DNA of 64,000 nt from Smittia aterrima (taxonomy: Eukaryota > Arthropoda > Insecta > Diptera > Chironomidae), in the NCBI GenBank assembly GCA_033063855.1, contig CP093829.1, forward strand, positions 22,909,537 through 22,973,536, written 5' to 3'. The notes under the pieces were generated by a model. That model was not told the origin of the DNA. It made no database searches and was given only the letters and a program-made list of their open reading frames with translations. A program made the translations under genes and the position numbers. Below, one piece after another: positions 13,201-26,419 of the stretch. How positions within the stretch are numbered: position 1 is the stretch's first letter; the number at the start of each line of letters is the position of its first letter.

Positions 13201-16200
13201 GAGCAACAAAATGATTTCCATAAAAATATCGTAAAAGTCCAATTAAACACCATTCATATCTCGTAAAAGATTTGATAAAAGCGAAGGCTCTAGGAAGAGC
13301 TCTGTGACTTTCAAATGATTCAATACATCACAACCTGAGTCTCCAGCAGGTATCAAGACAAATAGATCGACATTATCACTAGCTGAGCATCGCAAAGTAA
13401 TTAGTTCGTGTCTTTGAAAATATGAAACCATTTACTATCAACCTCCGAGCGACAAGCACTGGCCATAAATTCACTCGCCAGCTTCGAAAAGAAATTTATT
13501 AAACTAGAAAGCTTCACATGAGTGAGCCGCATTTTCATAATTTTAAAATAAATATTTATTTACATTACATTTTTATGACTGAGAAATTAATTTATTGTGT
13601 GCTCGTGAATGGGAAACCAGAGAACCGTCGAATGGGAAATAAAAGTGGCGAATAATCTTGTTGTGAGTGACAACTCGTGTGTGTCTCTCGAAATAACATG
13701 AGCGATTAAAAGTTCGATCGATGATGACGCGTAATTCCGTTCAAGAGATTGCAAACTTCGATTGACTAAAGAGACTTTAAAACAGTTTTACTTTAATAGC
13801 ATTAACGAGCCTCGAACGATCTCCTTGCCGATTTCTTCCGCATCGCATAAATTTCTTTGAGAAATGAAAAAGGTTTTGCAAATATTTTCTCGTGTTGTGT
13901 GAGTTTTAAATTTTACGGCAGCTGAGTTGCCAACAAACTTGAGCTAAGCAAACAAACGATCAGGCAAGACGGAACATTCATCATCTGGGCATTTCATATG
14001 TCCAAGTTATTAAAATTATCGCTCACAAAACTCTCCCCGACACAAACTCTTAAATAATTCATAAATTTTCTTTCCACCAAGCCAAAGCTACTTCACTTCA
14101 CCTCATCGTTCTTAATAATCTTTCATAACTTCGTGTTAAAAGACGACTTGGCTTCTATTGTTTCACAATAATTCTCTCTCTCTCGCTTGTTCACTTTTGG
14201 CTGCAATGCAGTCGAATTGAAGTACAACTAGAGCTCGCAGGAATCGAGATGTTAATCTTGCGTTAAACATGCAAGTCGACTAGCGAAGTCGCTCGTGACG
14301 ACGATGGAACTTTTCTTATTTTCTCTCAAGTTATTTTCACATAAAAATGAAATTATCAGTCGATGCCGCGCTTAAGTATTCATATTCATTTTGAAACGAG
14401 AATATTTAACATGATTACATTAAAATTCATGTTCTTCTTTCGATTCAGTCAAGTGAGGAGAAGAGGCGAAAACAATAAACAACTCGTGGTTGATCAACAG
14501 GAGGCAAGCGAGATCGTCGAGCTTTGGATGACTTAATGAGAGTTCCCAGAGTCTTTGAATCATCAATTGACGTTCATAATTGTTTGACCTTCTTCGAGAG
14601 TCGCCGGATTAAGAGACACGAAACTCGCTCCACTGACTATCTTGTTTGTTTATTAAGAAATTATAGTGTTTAATTGTTATTACGCTTCCCCTTTTCCGTT
14701 CATCGAGACCCAATGCTGATTCGACAGAGCAAACATTCAAATGGTCGAAATTAAACTACACGACATCAGAACGAGTGGAGATCTTAATATCTTCGAAACG
14801 AATATGTAATAAATTACAAATTAAAACAATTTCGTTTACAAGTCGACTTCTTCATAACGAGCTCTAGTTGAAGTTGAGATTATAATTCGGAGATATCGAG
14901 TGGAAACAGCACAATGTAAGTACATTACAAGATTGAAGCGCAAAATTGCAACAATGATGCATTTAAAGTGATTTGCGTGTTGAGTTACTGCTCTGCGACG
15001 TTTAACGAGATGAGTAGTTTTCTGAGTCGTCTCGAGGTTTGTATTCGAGGTAAAAGTAATTTCATTTAAGGTTGATCGAGAGTAAAATGTGAATTCTAAA
15101 ATATCAATTCAGTCAAACTTCTCTCTAACCCCAAACCAAATGTGACTTCTTCCTTTTCCATGTTTTCTTTCACATTCGCAAAGACATTCGAGACAATAAA
15201 ATTATAATTTAGTGAACATAAATTATAACTTATTACAGTTTCAAGCTTTTCTTCTTCTCACCAAGGAATTTTAATATTTTTTATACGGTCGCTGTTTTAT
15301 GAAATCTGATACGATTCTGTGTACAGGCATGTTCAACATCGAGAGACGAACGGCGCGAAGAGAGAAGAAATATTAATATGAGTTTGGATAAAAAGTTAAA
15401 CATCGGTGAGGTTACAACTGGCAAGAGAGATAAACAGGCAACTCTTATCAGATGTTTGTAATAATATTTAACAAACATGTTTCTGCGCTTCTCTCCCGCC
15501 CCCATCCCAACCTGTCACTCGACATTTATTATTCGTGTCGTTCATGTTATTGACTTGTTTTGTGGTTTTTGAATTATTAGACATTGAGTCCCTTCAAAAC
15601 TTGTTAAAGAAGGCGCTTATGGTAAATAAGTTTTTAGCAAAAGTGTGAATTGCTTTTTTTTTACTTCGTTTGTTCACCTCGCGACCTGTTTGCTCCCACA
15701 CGTAAAATGATAAAACGTCCATGGCTCTTCTCTATCTCTCAATGAATCAAAAGATAGAATTGCGTCACGTAAATGTGTGTACTCGGATATTTAGTCACTC
15801 GAGCGATCAGCGATAAGTCATCGGATTTGAATTAACATGTTCCCAACTTCCACCGTAGATCAAACTGCAATTATTCAACGCTAACATAATTTAATGAAAT
15901 CACAACCTTGTTCGATAATTTATCTTTCATTCAACAGAACTCTTTTTGCGCTGTGACAATTTCGATTGTAATCGCAGTGACTTTAGCTATTTTTCTAGTA
16001 TTTCTTGAGCAATTCTTTTTTTCGTTAATCATTAATCTACAAACCGTTTATCTCACACTCACAATCTGAAATGTATTTGTTTCGTTTGAAACTCCTCCGA
16101 TCGCACCGTGCAGATAAAGTTGCTTGATAAACGCCGTGGCATCCCGAGCGAGCAAATGAATACATTCAAATAAACTTCCATAATTTATTGAATAATTAAT

Positions 16201-19200
16201 AAAATCGTAATGATAAAAATTCTTAATTCTGTTTCTTCTCGCTCAGCCATTCCCGCGTGAATATTTAAGCACGAAGGCGATTCCGAGTTAAAATCCAGTT
16301 AAGATCATCTCGTGGTCTTCAAGAAACTTTTTTTTAATGTTTTTAGTAAGTTGTCACCATAAATTTCGAGTGGAAATTTGTCTGTCACCGCAGTAGGCGC
16401 TTCCATCGATCCCCTCTCTCTCTCTCTCCTTTCTTGCTTCGTATTTTTTTATTTTGGGAAAGAAGACAAGTTTCGGTTCAGGTTTTTAAGAGTTCCACTC
16501 TTCAGGAGAAACACAAGCAATAAAATAAATTCAAAACGTTTATTCGAAATTGAAAACTTTAATTTATCGGCTTGAAAAGGGGAGGCTGAGATCAACATCT
16601 CTGTTATCGAACTTTGTGCGAGCTTCGGCGGAGCTTCTAATCGATTCTTGATCGCAGCATCAGCAGATACTGTTGAAAGGAGTCGTAAAAACACATCAAA
16701 GATTATTCTAATCACGCTGCAGCGTTCAAGTCAACGAGATTACGATCTCGAAGAGAAGATTTGAATATTTATTCAAGTTCTTGTTGAAGAAACGAAATCA
16801 TTTCAAAAATTAGATAATTTTTAATGTGATTCAATAAAAATAAATTAAAATATCATTTGTACGATCAAACAGCTGAAGCTGATGCTTCTTCGTGTAAGAA
16901 TTTTTAGAGTTTTTAAAGTTTTTTTTTTCGAGACAAAAGGTTTTGGGTCAATGAGCTCACTCTCTCACGATGAATGTCTGATCGCTTATCACATCCAAGG
17001 AATCAAAAGGGACACAAAGTGGAACTTTGTCTTTATTGTCATCGAGTGTCTACATCGAAATAGAGAAATAAACCGATCGATGACAGAAAACAACTTCATT
17101 CCCAACGAGGATCCTTTTTTTGTTGGATCGTAAGTTACATTATTGACTTTTTCAAGAAGATCTCCGCCCAGTTTTATGTTTCACTTTAAAGCTGCCTTCG
17201 TTTTCTCTCAGATCAAATTTATTGGATTAACGTGTAAAATCCATAATCAACTCTTTAAGCCATAGATAAAGTGAAGAGAGAGAAATGAGTTCCCATGCGA
17301 TCTTGTAAATTAATTCAACAAGAGTTTGGTTTTATTTTATGAATGAAGGATCCGATTAAGTCTAATCCATTCCGATGAACCCATTTATCGATAAAATAAA
17401 GTCAACAAAGATGTTAATCTTTAATGTATTTAGGAGATAATGTGACCAAAAATTCTCTTTTCGCGGATCATTAGCATAAAACGTCGATTCGTCTGTCCCG
17501 CGAAAAACCGCGGAGCGAGATTAATTTGTTGAGACTTTAAATTCGATTTTAAGTTTCTTGTGAAATATTCTGACCACTGCTTGATAAAAATGTCAGAGAA
17601 TCTTCTGATAAATTGCGTTTTGATTGGCCTCCCGCGTTTAGTTCTCTTCTTCGAAATTATGTTAATCAATGCATTTCTCATTCGAACTTTCAGCTCGAGC
17701 TCATTACGAGAAATTGAATAATTAATCTTTCTTTCATTCGATGGACTTTGCTCGTAGGTGGCACGATCATCTTCTTCTCGTCGACTCGTTCGGTTTGTTT
17801 TCTAAGTTGTTCATGCGTTTAAACAGGTGCAATCCGGTCCAACGATAAAGCATTTAATAAATTATGTCCTTCGACTCTGACTCGACCCTTTTGGACGAGA
17901 GCAAACTCAAAAATTTCTACTTTACTTTCCCTTCTTCTCTTTCTTTTATCTGATCGAGAAACTTAAAAACTGAAACATTTTTATTTATTTTCTGAAACGT
18001 CGTCGAGTGGATTTTTCGAGAAAGTAATAAAAATCTTATCTCGATATTTTGTCGTCTATCTTGTCTTGACTTTGATGCAGTCGATGTGAAAAACGTGATT
18101 TCATTCTGATGAAGAAAATCATGGATGCGGAAAAATCAAGCGAGTTGATTTAAAAAATAAATATTTCACATTAAAATTAACACAACGAAAATTATTATTT
18201 TGCAGACATTCAATTCACGCTTCACCGAACCTGACAATTGGAGATTTCGACGCGATGATATTTTCGTTTTGGATTCCTTTGTCTGCTGTGAGAAGCCTTC
18301 GGATCTCTCTTAAGCTATTTCATTGAAAGTCAAATGGATTGAGCTGTAAGAATGATCGGCTTCTGTGCTCAGCTAAACCTCACACCAACAAAAATGAAAT
18401 CGACACGAAAAGTCATTTTGTTGACTTAAGTCTTAAGGCCATTACATTCAATTACTCAGAATCCCAATCGGAGGAGAATGAAATGAAAATTTCTCAATTC
18501 GAGAAAATAAATCGCTTTTAAGAAGACTTTTCTCTCGGCTCATGCAATATCAATAATACTGAACAGTCACGTTTCATTTACGGGTGGTCAGAATCAACCA
18601 AGCGCTGGATAGAGATACCGCGAAAAAAATCCATTCTGTCCGCTTAATTTTCACTGGAAAAAAGAGAAAACGCTTCGGAAGCTCATGAGAGGTCTGTCGA
18701 GAATCGCAATAACAATAAACCAAGCGAGAGCTGCAAAAGAAAAGCGAGTAAAACGAAAAATAAAATTAAGAAGTTTTGTTGCTTTCCGTGGAACGAGCTT
18801 CTGTTTGAAGTTCTCTTGAAGAATGGCTTACTGACATGAACCGAGCGAACGATATGGCTTCCAAGAAAATTAATTCTCGTTTCATTGTCTTCGGGATCAA
18901 TCGGCTGTGACATTTTATTTTTAATCTCAATCGCACTTAACGCCCTCCGGAACTTAAGCCGAGAGCGACGATTGAAAACAATTCAAGAGTAAGATCACGA
19001 ATAATTCAATTGAATCGAGAGCAAGCCGTTGGAATAAATAATTAAAATTTTATCGTTAGCAGTTTTCATGCAATTTCTCCAGTCTTGCATTAATTGCAAT
19101 TTGATTGTTTTCACGTTTGCTTGACAATTTAATTTCGCCTCAAACAATTAATATTTGCTCAACAACTGTGACGAGAACACTTTAAACTTGCGAAATTTAT

Positions 19201-22200
19201 TAATTCAACGAAGCGATAGTCTCGGGTTCGTCCCATGGCAACACACAAAGTGTGAGTGAAGAAATCGCTTTTGGGAATAATTCTACAATAACGAGACTTA
19301 GTTTATCAACATCCCCAGCTTAAGGAACTTCACTTAAATTCACGAAGAAGAAGAATAAACTTTTAATCTTTACGATAATTGCTTTAGTTCTATCAGCCGT
19401 TCATCTGATTTTTCCGACAGCTCTCAAATGCATCGGCAAGTGCTTTCGGTTTAAGTTTCGCAATGAAAACATTAAGCAGCAGCAGCAAAGAATGCCTTCG
19501 CGTGTTTGAGAATGCGAAATGACTTTGCGTAGCGAGCAACAATAAAAATAATTGCGCAGAACGGTGAGAGCGACGAGAATGGTTTCATCCTCTTATGAAA
19601 ATGAAAACTGTTTATCATAAATGCCATGTCCATAGTTCCTGCCATGAATATTCAACGGAATTTCGCTGCTCACTCGTCTGACGACGTCGATCGAGTTTCA
19701 GTTTCATTAAGTGATTCAATATCTCTCTCTTTAATTTCTTTATAAATGGACGATCGCTTTGCTTTTGATTTAGTAATTTCTTCTAATCAACCACTCACCT
19801 GTAGTAATCACTTTTGCAATAAATGTTTCCCTCACGACAAAAGAGCGATGTCTGTCCGTCGAGTGCATTCTCACAAATGCAGCACTGCAAGCACCCCGAG
19901 TGCCACTTCTTATCGATGGCGGATAAATAGAAACGATCCTGAACACGCGAAAAAGAAGGAAAACGAGAATGAGAAGGTGAAGAATGCAAGTGCGCGGCGA
20001 ATCGGATGAAATTAATTTCTCGCAGTCATTGATTTAATTAATTAGAAACTAAATGGTCTGTGATAGCGCAACACAAGCCGAAGCCACTACTTGGCGTGCC
20101 AAACGAAACAAATAAATAAATCGACTTTAAATTGAGATCTTTTTTTTCACCTGAATTAAACGTCCGCAGCCTGCGCAGTCATCGGCAGAGGTTGTCGATG
20201 GCTGTGGATGGTCGATTGATGTTGATTCAGGACTGTCTGGGTTACCAATCGGCTCTGTCTTCAGCTGGAGAATCGACGAGCTACCATCTGACTCGTTATT
20301 GTTGTTGTGACTTGTGTTGTTGTTATTCTTAATGCTTCCGGGTGGTGTTATCGCTTCTTTCTTGACACATTCACTGAAATAATCGGGATAGTGACCGCTG
20401 TTGTCTTCGAGACTATCATTTCGACTTCGTCCTATGCTGTCGTGATCGAAGCTGTTAAGTCGAGAAATTAGTTTCTGATTAGAAGTTCCAAAGGTGAGCG
20501 ACTTACCTTTGGCAGGAATCATAAATTGGATGCTGGTTTGTCATCAAATTCTTGTGCATTTGTTGAGATGACGAACCGTGCATGTTAGTGTGTTGAAACG
20601 GATGGAAATGTGAAGGATGAGGTGGAGTAGCTGAAGCTACTGTTGAATGATCTGTGATTGTGGGACAGGTCAAACATGATGGACGATTAAGGAGATTTTC
20701 AGTTGGCGGTGCAAAGCATTGAGCAGAATTTAGAACCGTCAAGTTGCCTCCTGTTGGACTCGCGTTGATTCTCTCGTGTGGACTGAAATATCTCGCGCTC
20801 TGTTGCTGTGAAAAGAAAAGAGAAGAACAGCAGACGATTAAAATATGAAACATAATTACACGTCTCCCGATCCAAGACAACAAACAAACGAACGGAAGGA
20901 CAAAACAAATTCTGTGGAAGCGAGCGGAGAAGACGGAGAAGCAACAAATTGTGTATCAGAGAAATTTTCGGGTTAATTAATTGCAACAATTTTGCATTCT
21001 CTCAAGCATTTCGTTTGAACTTCTTCTTCGCTCGCGCTTTTCCCTAAGCCGGAAAATTTTAATGAGTGTCTCTTTTCCCGAGGATTTCATAGAATGCCAA
21101 ATGTTTATGCTCGCAACATGAATCGCTTCCAATATGGCATCGCTTGACACCAAACATCCAAAGTCGTTGTCGTTTCATTTCAATTCGCGAGCACATGCAA
21201 AGTTTCGCGACATTTTGAGATATTTCGCAGGAAAAAATTTATTGCACTCGTTCTCGCGCTGGTGCTTCGCAATCTTTTTTATTTCGGAGGATGATTTATG
21301 TTATCAGCTTCTCTCTCACGTCGACGTTTCAGGCAACACCAAATCACAGCTTCACGAAACATAAATTATTTTCTCTCATCAAATTAAAGCAAAATAAATC
21401 TCTCGTCGAATTCGTTTTTCTCTAATTATTTTCACGTATTCTGTTTTTTTTTGGGTCAAATCAAAAGCAAATATCTTGTTTATGGCTGCGCTATAAGTGT
21501 CTGCTTGTGAAAAGTGCAATTGCACAATAAATCTCTGGTTTCATTAAAAACACATCGCGACGAGAGTGACGTCTAAAAATACCGGAAAAGCTAAGAAGTT
21601 GACTTTCTCAACTTTTAATTAATGTAAAATGTAACATAAAAAAAATGTTTATTAATGCTTTGCGTCTCCAAAAAGTTCTCCCAGTTCAAAGACGACAGAT
21701 CTTAAATAAAAGAAGTTTCCTAGGGTGAGCAAGAGAGAAAATCGTTGGCTGGGCTTTGCTTTACTTTCATGTATTTATTTTTCCTTTCGATTTTAATCAC
21801 TGATGTGAGGATTTTAAGATGAAAGCGAAGTACTTTCAGTTGCAGATGTTTCGTGTAAAGACTCTCAAAAACATCTCAAAGGAAAATAAAGTTGGAGTGA
21901 AAAGGAAAAAGTCTCGTTAGACGAATGTCGCATTTCACTTCGACGATTATGAATTCTAATTATCGTTACAAGACGCTTCTCCCTCCATCAATCGTCTCAT
22001 GAAGAATTCGACAAGAAGCAGGAAACGTTTGTGATAGTAAATAAACAGGTTTCGATTCAGAGAGCGAGTGAACGCCTTTGCATTCGCAGCTAATGCTCAA
22101 TCGTGTCGCGGAGAATAATTAGTGACATGAAATCACATAAATCTCCGTTGATCTTTATGGATGGTGCATAAAAAATATGTTGCGTTAAACACAGAACCGC

Positions 22201-23490
22201 GAAAAGAGAAACAAACATTGTGGCTCGTAATTCATGCTTTGGTGATGGTGACAAAGTGGATAGGAAGTCGAGCGATTTTATATTTCCATGCTGAACTTAG
22301 ATTTACAGTGCAAAGGATCGAGTGGAAATTTACGATCTTATAAGGAAACTCGAGACATTTCGAGTCGAGATCAAAAACCAGATCACTTTGAATAAAATAA
22401 ATAATTCATTCATGACAAGTCAAGTTGGTGAATGAGATGATTTATTCGGAGGTTTGACCCTCAACTGGGGCTTTGATAACAGAAAATTTTCACTTAAATA
22501 ATTTTTTTTCTTTCTTTCATCGTCTGATCATGAATTGGAGCTTATCTACGCCTTTGAGGTTTCTTATTATCGACTAAGAAATGAGAAGAGAAATATTCGA
22601 ATCTATCGGATTTTAAATTTCTCTCTGATTGCATCGCGTGGAAGAAACTTCATTTAAAACTGATAATGCCAACTTGTTGATGAGTTGAAGTGTCAACCAC
22701 ACGATCAAAGTCAGAGACTTGATTCAATTTACTTTATTATGATAGAACTTGAACTCTCTGAGATGATTAGAAATTTTAAAAGAAACGCGCATTACATCAC
22801 AGACGAAGCAAATAAACTAATGAGTCAATAAAATATTTCAATGAGTTGATTAGGAGGCTTCGAGTGAAAATTTCTGGTCACTGACAACAAGAAATGTGAA
22901 GCGAATTTCATTATCGTTTCGAACCGTAGGCGCGTCCATCTTCCGCCCACTCATCGGCATTATCAAGACTTCTATTGTTTTTAACTTCAAGTAAACAGAA
23001 AAAGATAAAATGGGCGTCAGAACGAAACAATTTTGTCCGTGAACTTGTTTGTCCTAATCTAAACTGAACTTGACTGATTTTATTGTCTCATTCACCCAGG
23101 AAACTCAAAACAATCTTTTTTCAGTTTTAAACGCCTCCTTTCTTTATAATCTCGCTAGACTTATTAATAATTTTGTTTTGTCTAGTTCTAACATGAAATC
23201 ATCGTTGCTTAGCTTCACATTATTGTCTAACAGACCCTAACTTCCCTGTTCGTACATTTCATGAAATAAAAACTTCACAGTTGACTTGAAATCATTTGAG
23301 CGATGAAAAGAAGAAAAAAATCAACGAGAATTCCGTCGCCAAACGAGCACAATCGAGATGATCGCTAGGAAAATCAACCAGACATCAAACATAAACATTT
23401 GAATGTTATCAAGCTAAGCGACAGATGAAGACTATTGCGAATTTTTCTTACCCAATGCATTACAGGGCGCTCCTCAATGCAAACTCCCAT
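4268..23490 (-). CDS. ap: Apterous LIM-homeodomain transcription factor (Lhx2/9 class)
   Basis: Nuclear DNA-binding selector; in flies it sets dorsal wing identity and acts in neurons, partnering with Chip/LDB through its LIM domains. Eight coding exons read right to left: 23452-23490, 20507-20805, 20151-20451, 19799-19938, 9080-9253, 8711-8973, 4620-4822, 4268-4432. They sum to 528 codons (527 aa). The start is fixed by the 13-codon first exon MGVCIEERPVMHW, which joins QQSARYFSP just as in the fly protein. LIM1 spans residues 205-257 (CAGCG to CKSD) and LIM2 267-321. A basic KGRPRKRKP stretch follows, then the homeodomain at 426-485 (TKRMRTSFKHHQ through VWFQNARAKWRR), whose last third is on the final exon. 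Introns range from 55 bp to 10.5 kb. Identity is secure; 5' and 3' UTR limits are not. Confidence 0.96.
4823..8710 (-). other. Apterous intron 6 (3.9 kb)
   Basis: Lies between the exon ending at the linker (GTGAGT donor at 8710) and the homeodomain exon (acceptor ending at 4823). A 60-bp segment near 6555-6600 resembles an A-box-bearing tRNA fragment and is listed separately. No nested gene is supported; open frames here are short and lack domains. Confidence 0.6.
6540..6605 (-). repeat. tRNA-5'-half-like fragment
   Basis: On the minus strand the sequence reads CCTAGCTCAATGGGGTGCC and then CCGAATTGAAG. This resembles a Pol III A box (TAGCTCAATGG) plus a D arm. A related segment, CCTAGCTTAGTTGGACC followed by CCGAATTTAAGG, occurs near 32170-32227. 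No matching B box lies at tRNA spacing, so it is probably a fragment of a dispersed tRNA-related repeat rather than a gene. Confidence 0.3.
9254..19798 (-). other. Apterous intron 4 (10.5 kb)
   Basis: Separates the LIM1-encoding exon from the LIM2-encoding exon. It makes up more than half of the locus, while other introns of the same gene are 55-212 bp. No nested gene is supported: none of its open frames shows a domain, a signal peptide or matching splice partners. In a compact genome such a long intron suggests retained regulatory DNA, but no specific enhancer can be called from the sequence alone. Confidence 0.6.
20806..23451 (-). other. Apterous intron 1 (2.6 kb)
   Basis: Lies between the 39-bp coding part of exon 1 (TGG then GTAAGA donor at 23451) and exon 2 (TTTCACAG acceptor ending at 20806). 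No coding exons or RNA genes were recognised inside. The intron is phase 0. Confidence 0.7.
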
Positions 23491-24889
23491 CAGAGGATTT
23501 TCAATTTTGACGCGATTCACGTTAACGAAACTTCTGTCGTAAAGTTAGGAATTTATTCACGGCCTTTCGTCCTCTCCTAATAATTTCAAAACAAACTTAA
23601 ACTTTCCGTGTTTGATCACAGCGAGCAGATAAAACTATTATCACTTTAATAAACTCTTCATAAAACTGTCCCGAAGAGAGCTTTGCTGGTTCTGTTCGCT
23701 GCCCTCGATGCACAATTAAATTATCATAATAATCCAAAGTTTATTTATTTATTTTTCTGTCGTCAACAAAATGGCGAATTCCGTTATCTTGGAATTATCA
23801 TTATACGATTCTCAGATTCACCTCAATCTTTGATCTAATCGCCGGTCGTTTTGTTTATTTTTTCCGCTTTAATTGCTCGTTAAGCACTTGCTCCGGTAAT
23901 TTGACGCACGAAAATTATGATCCGAGAGAGACAATCTCTTATTAACAATGCAGAAGTTATTTTAATGTTGTGCGTGTTGATTTATTTCACGACGGATTCT
24001 CATCTCATAATTATCACTGGCCACTAATTATTACAAATCACTCTTTTGATGCGGTCACGGAATTTATTCTTCACTGCGCAAACGTAATTTCTCTTCGATA
24101 AAGTCGACACTTTCACCAATATCGGGATTTCCTCTGATTCACAAAAATATTTCCAAAGAAAAATCAAAACTCTAGCGAGCGACGTTAAAAAAATTCTTTC
24201 AATGCTCAAACGAAAAATATTCTCGCCCCGGTTTTATGTATCAAGCGACTTGTTTGCTCATCGAACGAAAGCGAATCAAATACTAAAATATAAGAAAAAA
24301 TAAATATTGTCATAAGCGATGTTCAGAGCGGAGTTGTTATGGAAACGTGTTTGTGTTGATGGAGGGGCGGAAAATTATCTTAACCACGCCCAGATATCTT
24401 GATATTTGTAAGTAAATAACACAAACACATTCATCGCTTGATTGTGTTGGAGAATCATTTTTAAATGTGAGAGATAACTTGAATTAGTGTTCGTCACATA
24501 AACTCAACATAATTCGAGAATCCTTTGCATTGCCGTGAAAAAAAAAAGTTAAAGACCTTCATTGACTAACTAACAGGACCAGAAGCTTCGTTGCCTAAAA
24601 ATAAGTTTTCAAGATTTATTTACAACAAACGAAGGTAAAAATATCTTGCGCTCTAATTTAATTATCTCGAAGTCGAAAATAAAGCAAAAAACGTGACTTC
24701 ACTGGAAGGTGATAACTTTTTTGATTACTCGTCTTATCTAATCGTCTTCATGAACTTGTCGAACTAAATTGCTTCTCGAGAGCTATTGTAGAATAAATTT
24801 TTCCCAGTTTCTCTTAAAAGTCCCGGGAACAAAGTTGTAATCAAATTTCGCTCTCATCACAGTCATGACAAACTGAGCTTACAAGTGCG
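23491..24889. promoter_or_regulatory. Divergent intergenic region, apterous / ZnT
   Basis: The 1.4 kb between the apterous start codon (minus strand) and the zinc transporter start codon (plus strand). Both promoters must lie here if both first coding exons are near their transcription starts. I could not place a TATA box or initiator with confidence. No ORF of note. Confidence 0.4.
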
Positions 24890-26352
24890 ATGTCTCCTGA
24901 AAAGCTTTTATTTCCTTATGATTACGAGAACGTGTCACTTGTCGAATGTGAATCATCGCTAGACTGTGATGAAACTGAAGAGAAAGTAATTCTACTGGCC
25001 TTGGAAAGTGCTCTTATCAGTTTCTCTACGTGCTTTCCGTTTGCCTTATCAAAGCGTCAACTAATCTTTGTTTTGTTTATAGCGATGTATGTTTGTTAGC
25101 GATGAGAACATTGAGCATGACAAAGCGAGTAGCGAAGCGAGGAAGAAACTGATTTTTGCAGCGATTTTAAGTGTCGTTTTTATGGTGAGATTCTCTGGCT
25201 TATCAACTCAACTTATCAAAGTAATAAATCACAATCAAAAGGTTATCGAGTTGACCGGAGGCTACTTAGCTGGCAGCTTAGCCATAATGAGTGATGCGGC
25301 TCATTTAATCACCGATAGTTTAACCTTTGTCGTCGGAGCTCTTGGAATCACTTGGGCCGAGAGGAAATCAACGACGAAAATGAATTTCGGGTTTAAACGG
25401 GTCGAAGTCTTTTGTGCGATAATTTCAGTCATCGGAATCTGGATACTCACTCTCTTCATCCTTTACTTTGCTGTTCAACGACTAATCAACCTGAATAGCT
25501 TCGAGATTAACACTGACACGATGCTAATCGTTTCAATTCTCGGAGTTCTAGTAAATATTGTGTAAGCATCAATCAAGTGAAATTTTCCTTTCGATTACCT
25601 TTCGAAACTTTTAGAATGGCTTCGATTCTCCACGGGGGCTCATGTCACGTTTTCCATCACAATCACTCGCACTCACATGGCCATGGGAGTGATTTATTGA
25701 AGCATCAAGCGCTGAGATCAAACGACGAACTGAAAGAAGAGATTCGGATCGATGACAAGAGCAGCTCCATGACGACACAATCTGAATGTAAATCAGAAAA
25801 TATCAATGTCGAAGCGGCATTTCTTCATGTTCTCGGCGACTTCATTCAAAGCATTGGAGTGATTATCGCTGCTGTGATCATCAAGCTTTATGTGAGTCGT
25901 GGAAAGTTTATTGATTTTCCTTCAATTTCATGAAGTTTTTTTCATCGCAGCCCCAAGCAAAAATCGTTGATCCAATCATCACATTTTCATTCTCAATTAT
26001 TGTGTTCTGCACGACTGTGAGGATTTTTAAAAAGTCAGCAGCGATTCTACTCGAGGCAGTTCCTAGTAACGTTTGTTACGAAAATCTACTGAATGACCTG
26101 AAAAGCATTGAATACGTTGAGTGAGTAGAAATAATGATTTCAATCAACTTCAGTGGCTCACGAGTTATTCTCATTCTCAGATCCGTTCATGATTTGAAAG
26201 TTTGGAGTTTATCTAACGACGATCATTCAATGTGCGCTCATCTTGTGATAAAATCTCTGGAGAATCATCAAACGGTTCTCGAGAAAGCAAAAAGTGTCTC
26301 TAAGTATCACAGAGTTCTTCGGACAACGTTTCAAATTGAATGTTTGAGATGA
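24890..26352 (+). CDS. Zinc transporter, ZnT/SLC30 cation diffusion facilitator
   Basis: Predicted Zn2+/H+ antiporter moving zinc from cytosol into vesicles or out of the cell. Exons: 24890-24985, 25083-25184, 25242-25561, 25615-25891, 25951-26120, 26181-26352; 379 codons (378 aa). The two intramembrane zinc sites of the family are visible: H87 and D91 in SDAAHLITD and H244 and D248 in FLHVLGD. A His-rich cytosolic loop (HHNHSHSHGHG, about residues 187-197) separates TM4 and TM5. The C-terminal cytosolic domain has the SVHDLKVWSL strand. Closest in layout to vertebrate ZnT2/3/8 and fly ZnT35C. The second intron (57 bp) is a multiple of three without a stop, so unspliced RNA would stay in frame. 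The plus-strand polyA signal AATAAA is at 26371-26376. Which paralog it is remains open. Confidence 0.9.
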
Positions 26353-26419
26353 AACTGTTGAATTGTTTTTAATAAAACTTTTGTAAGGTCGAGTTCATTT
26401 TATTTCAAAGAGATTTCCC

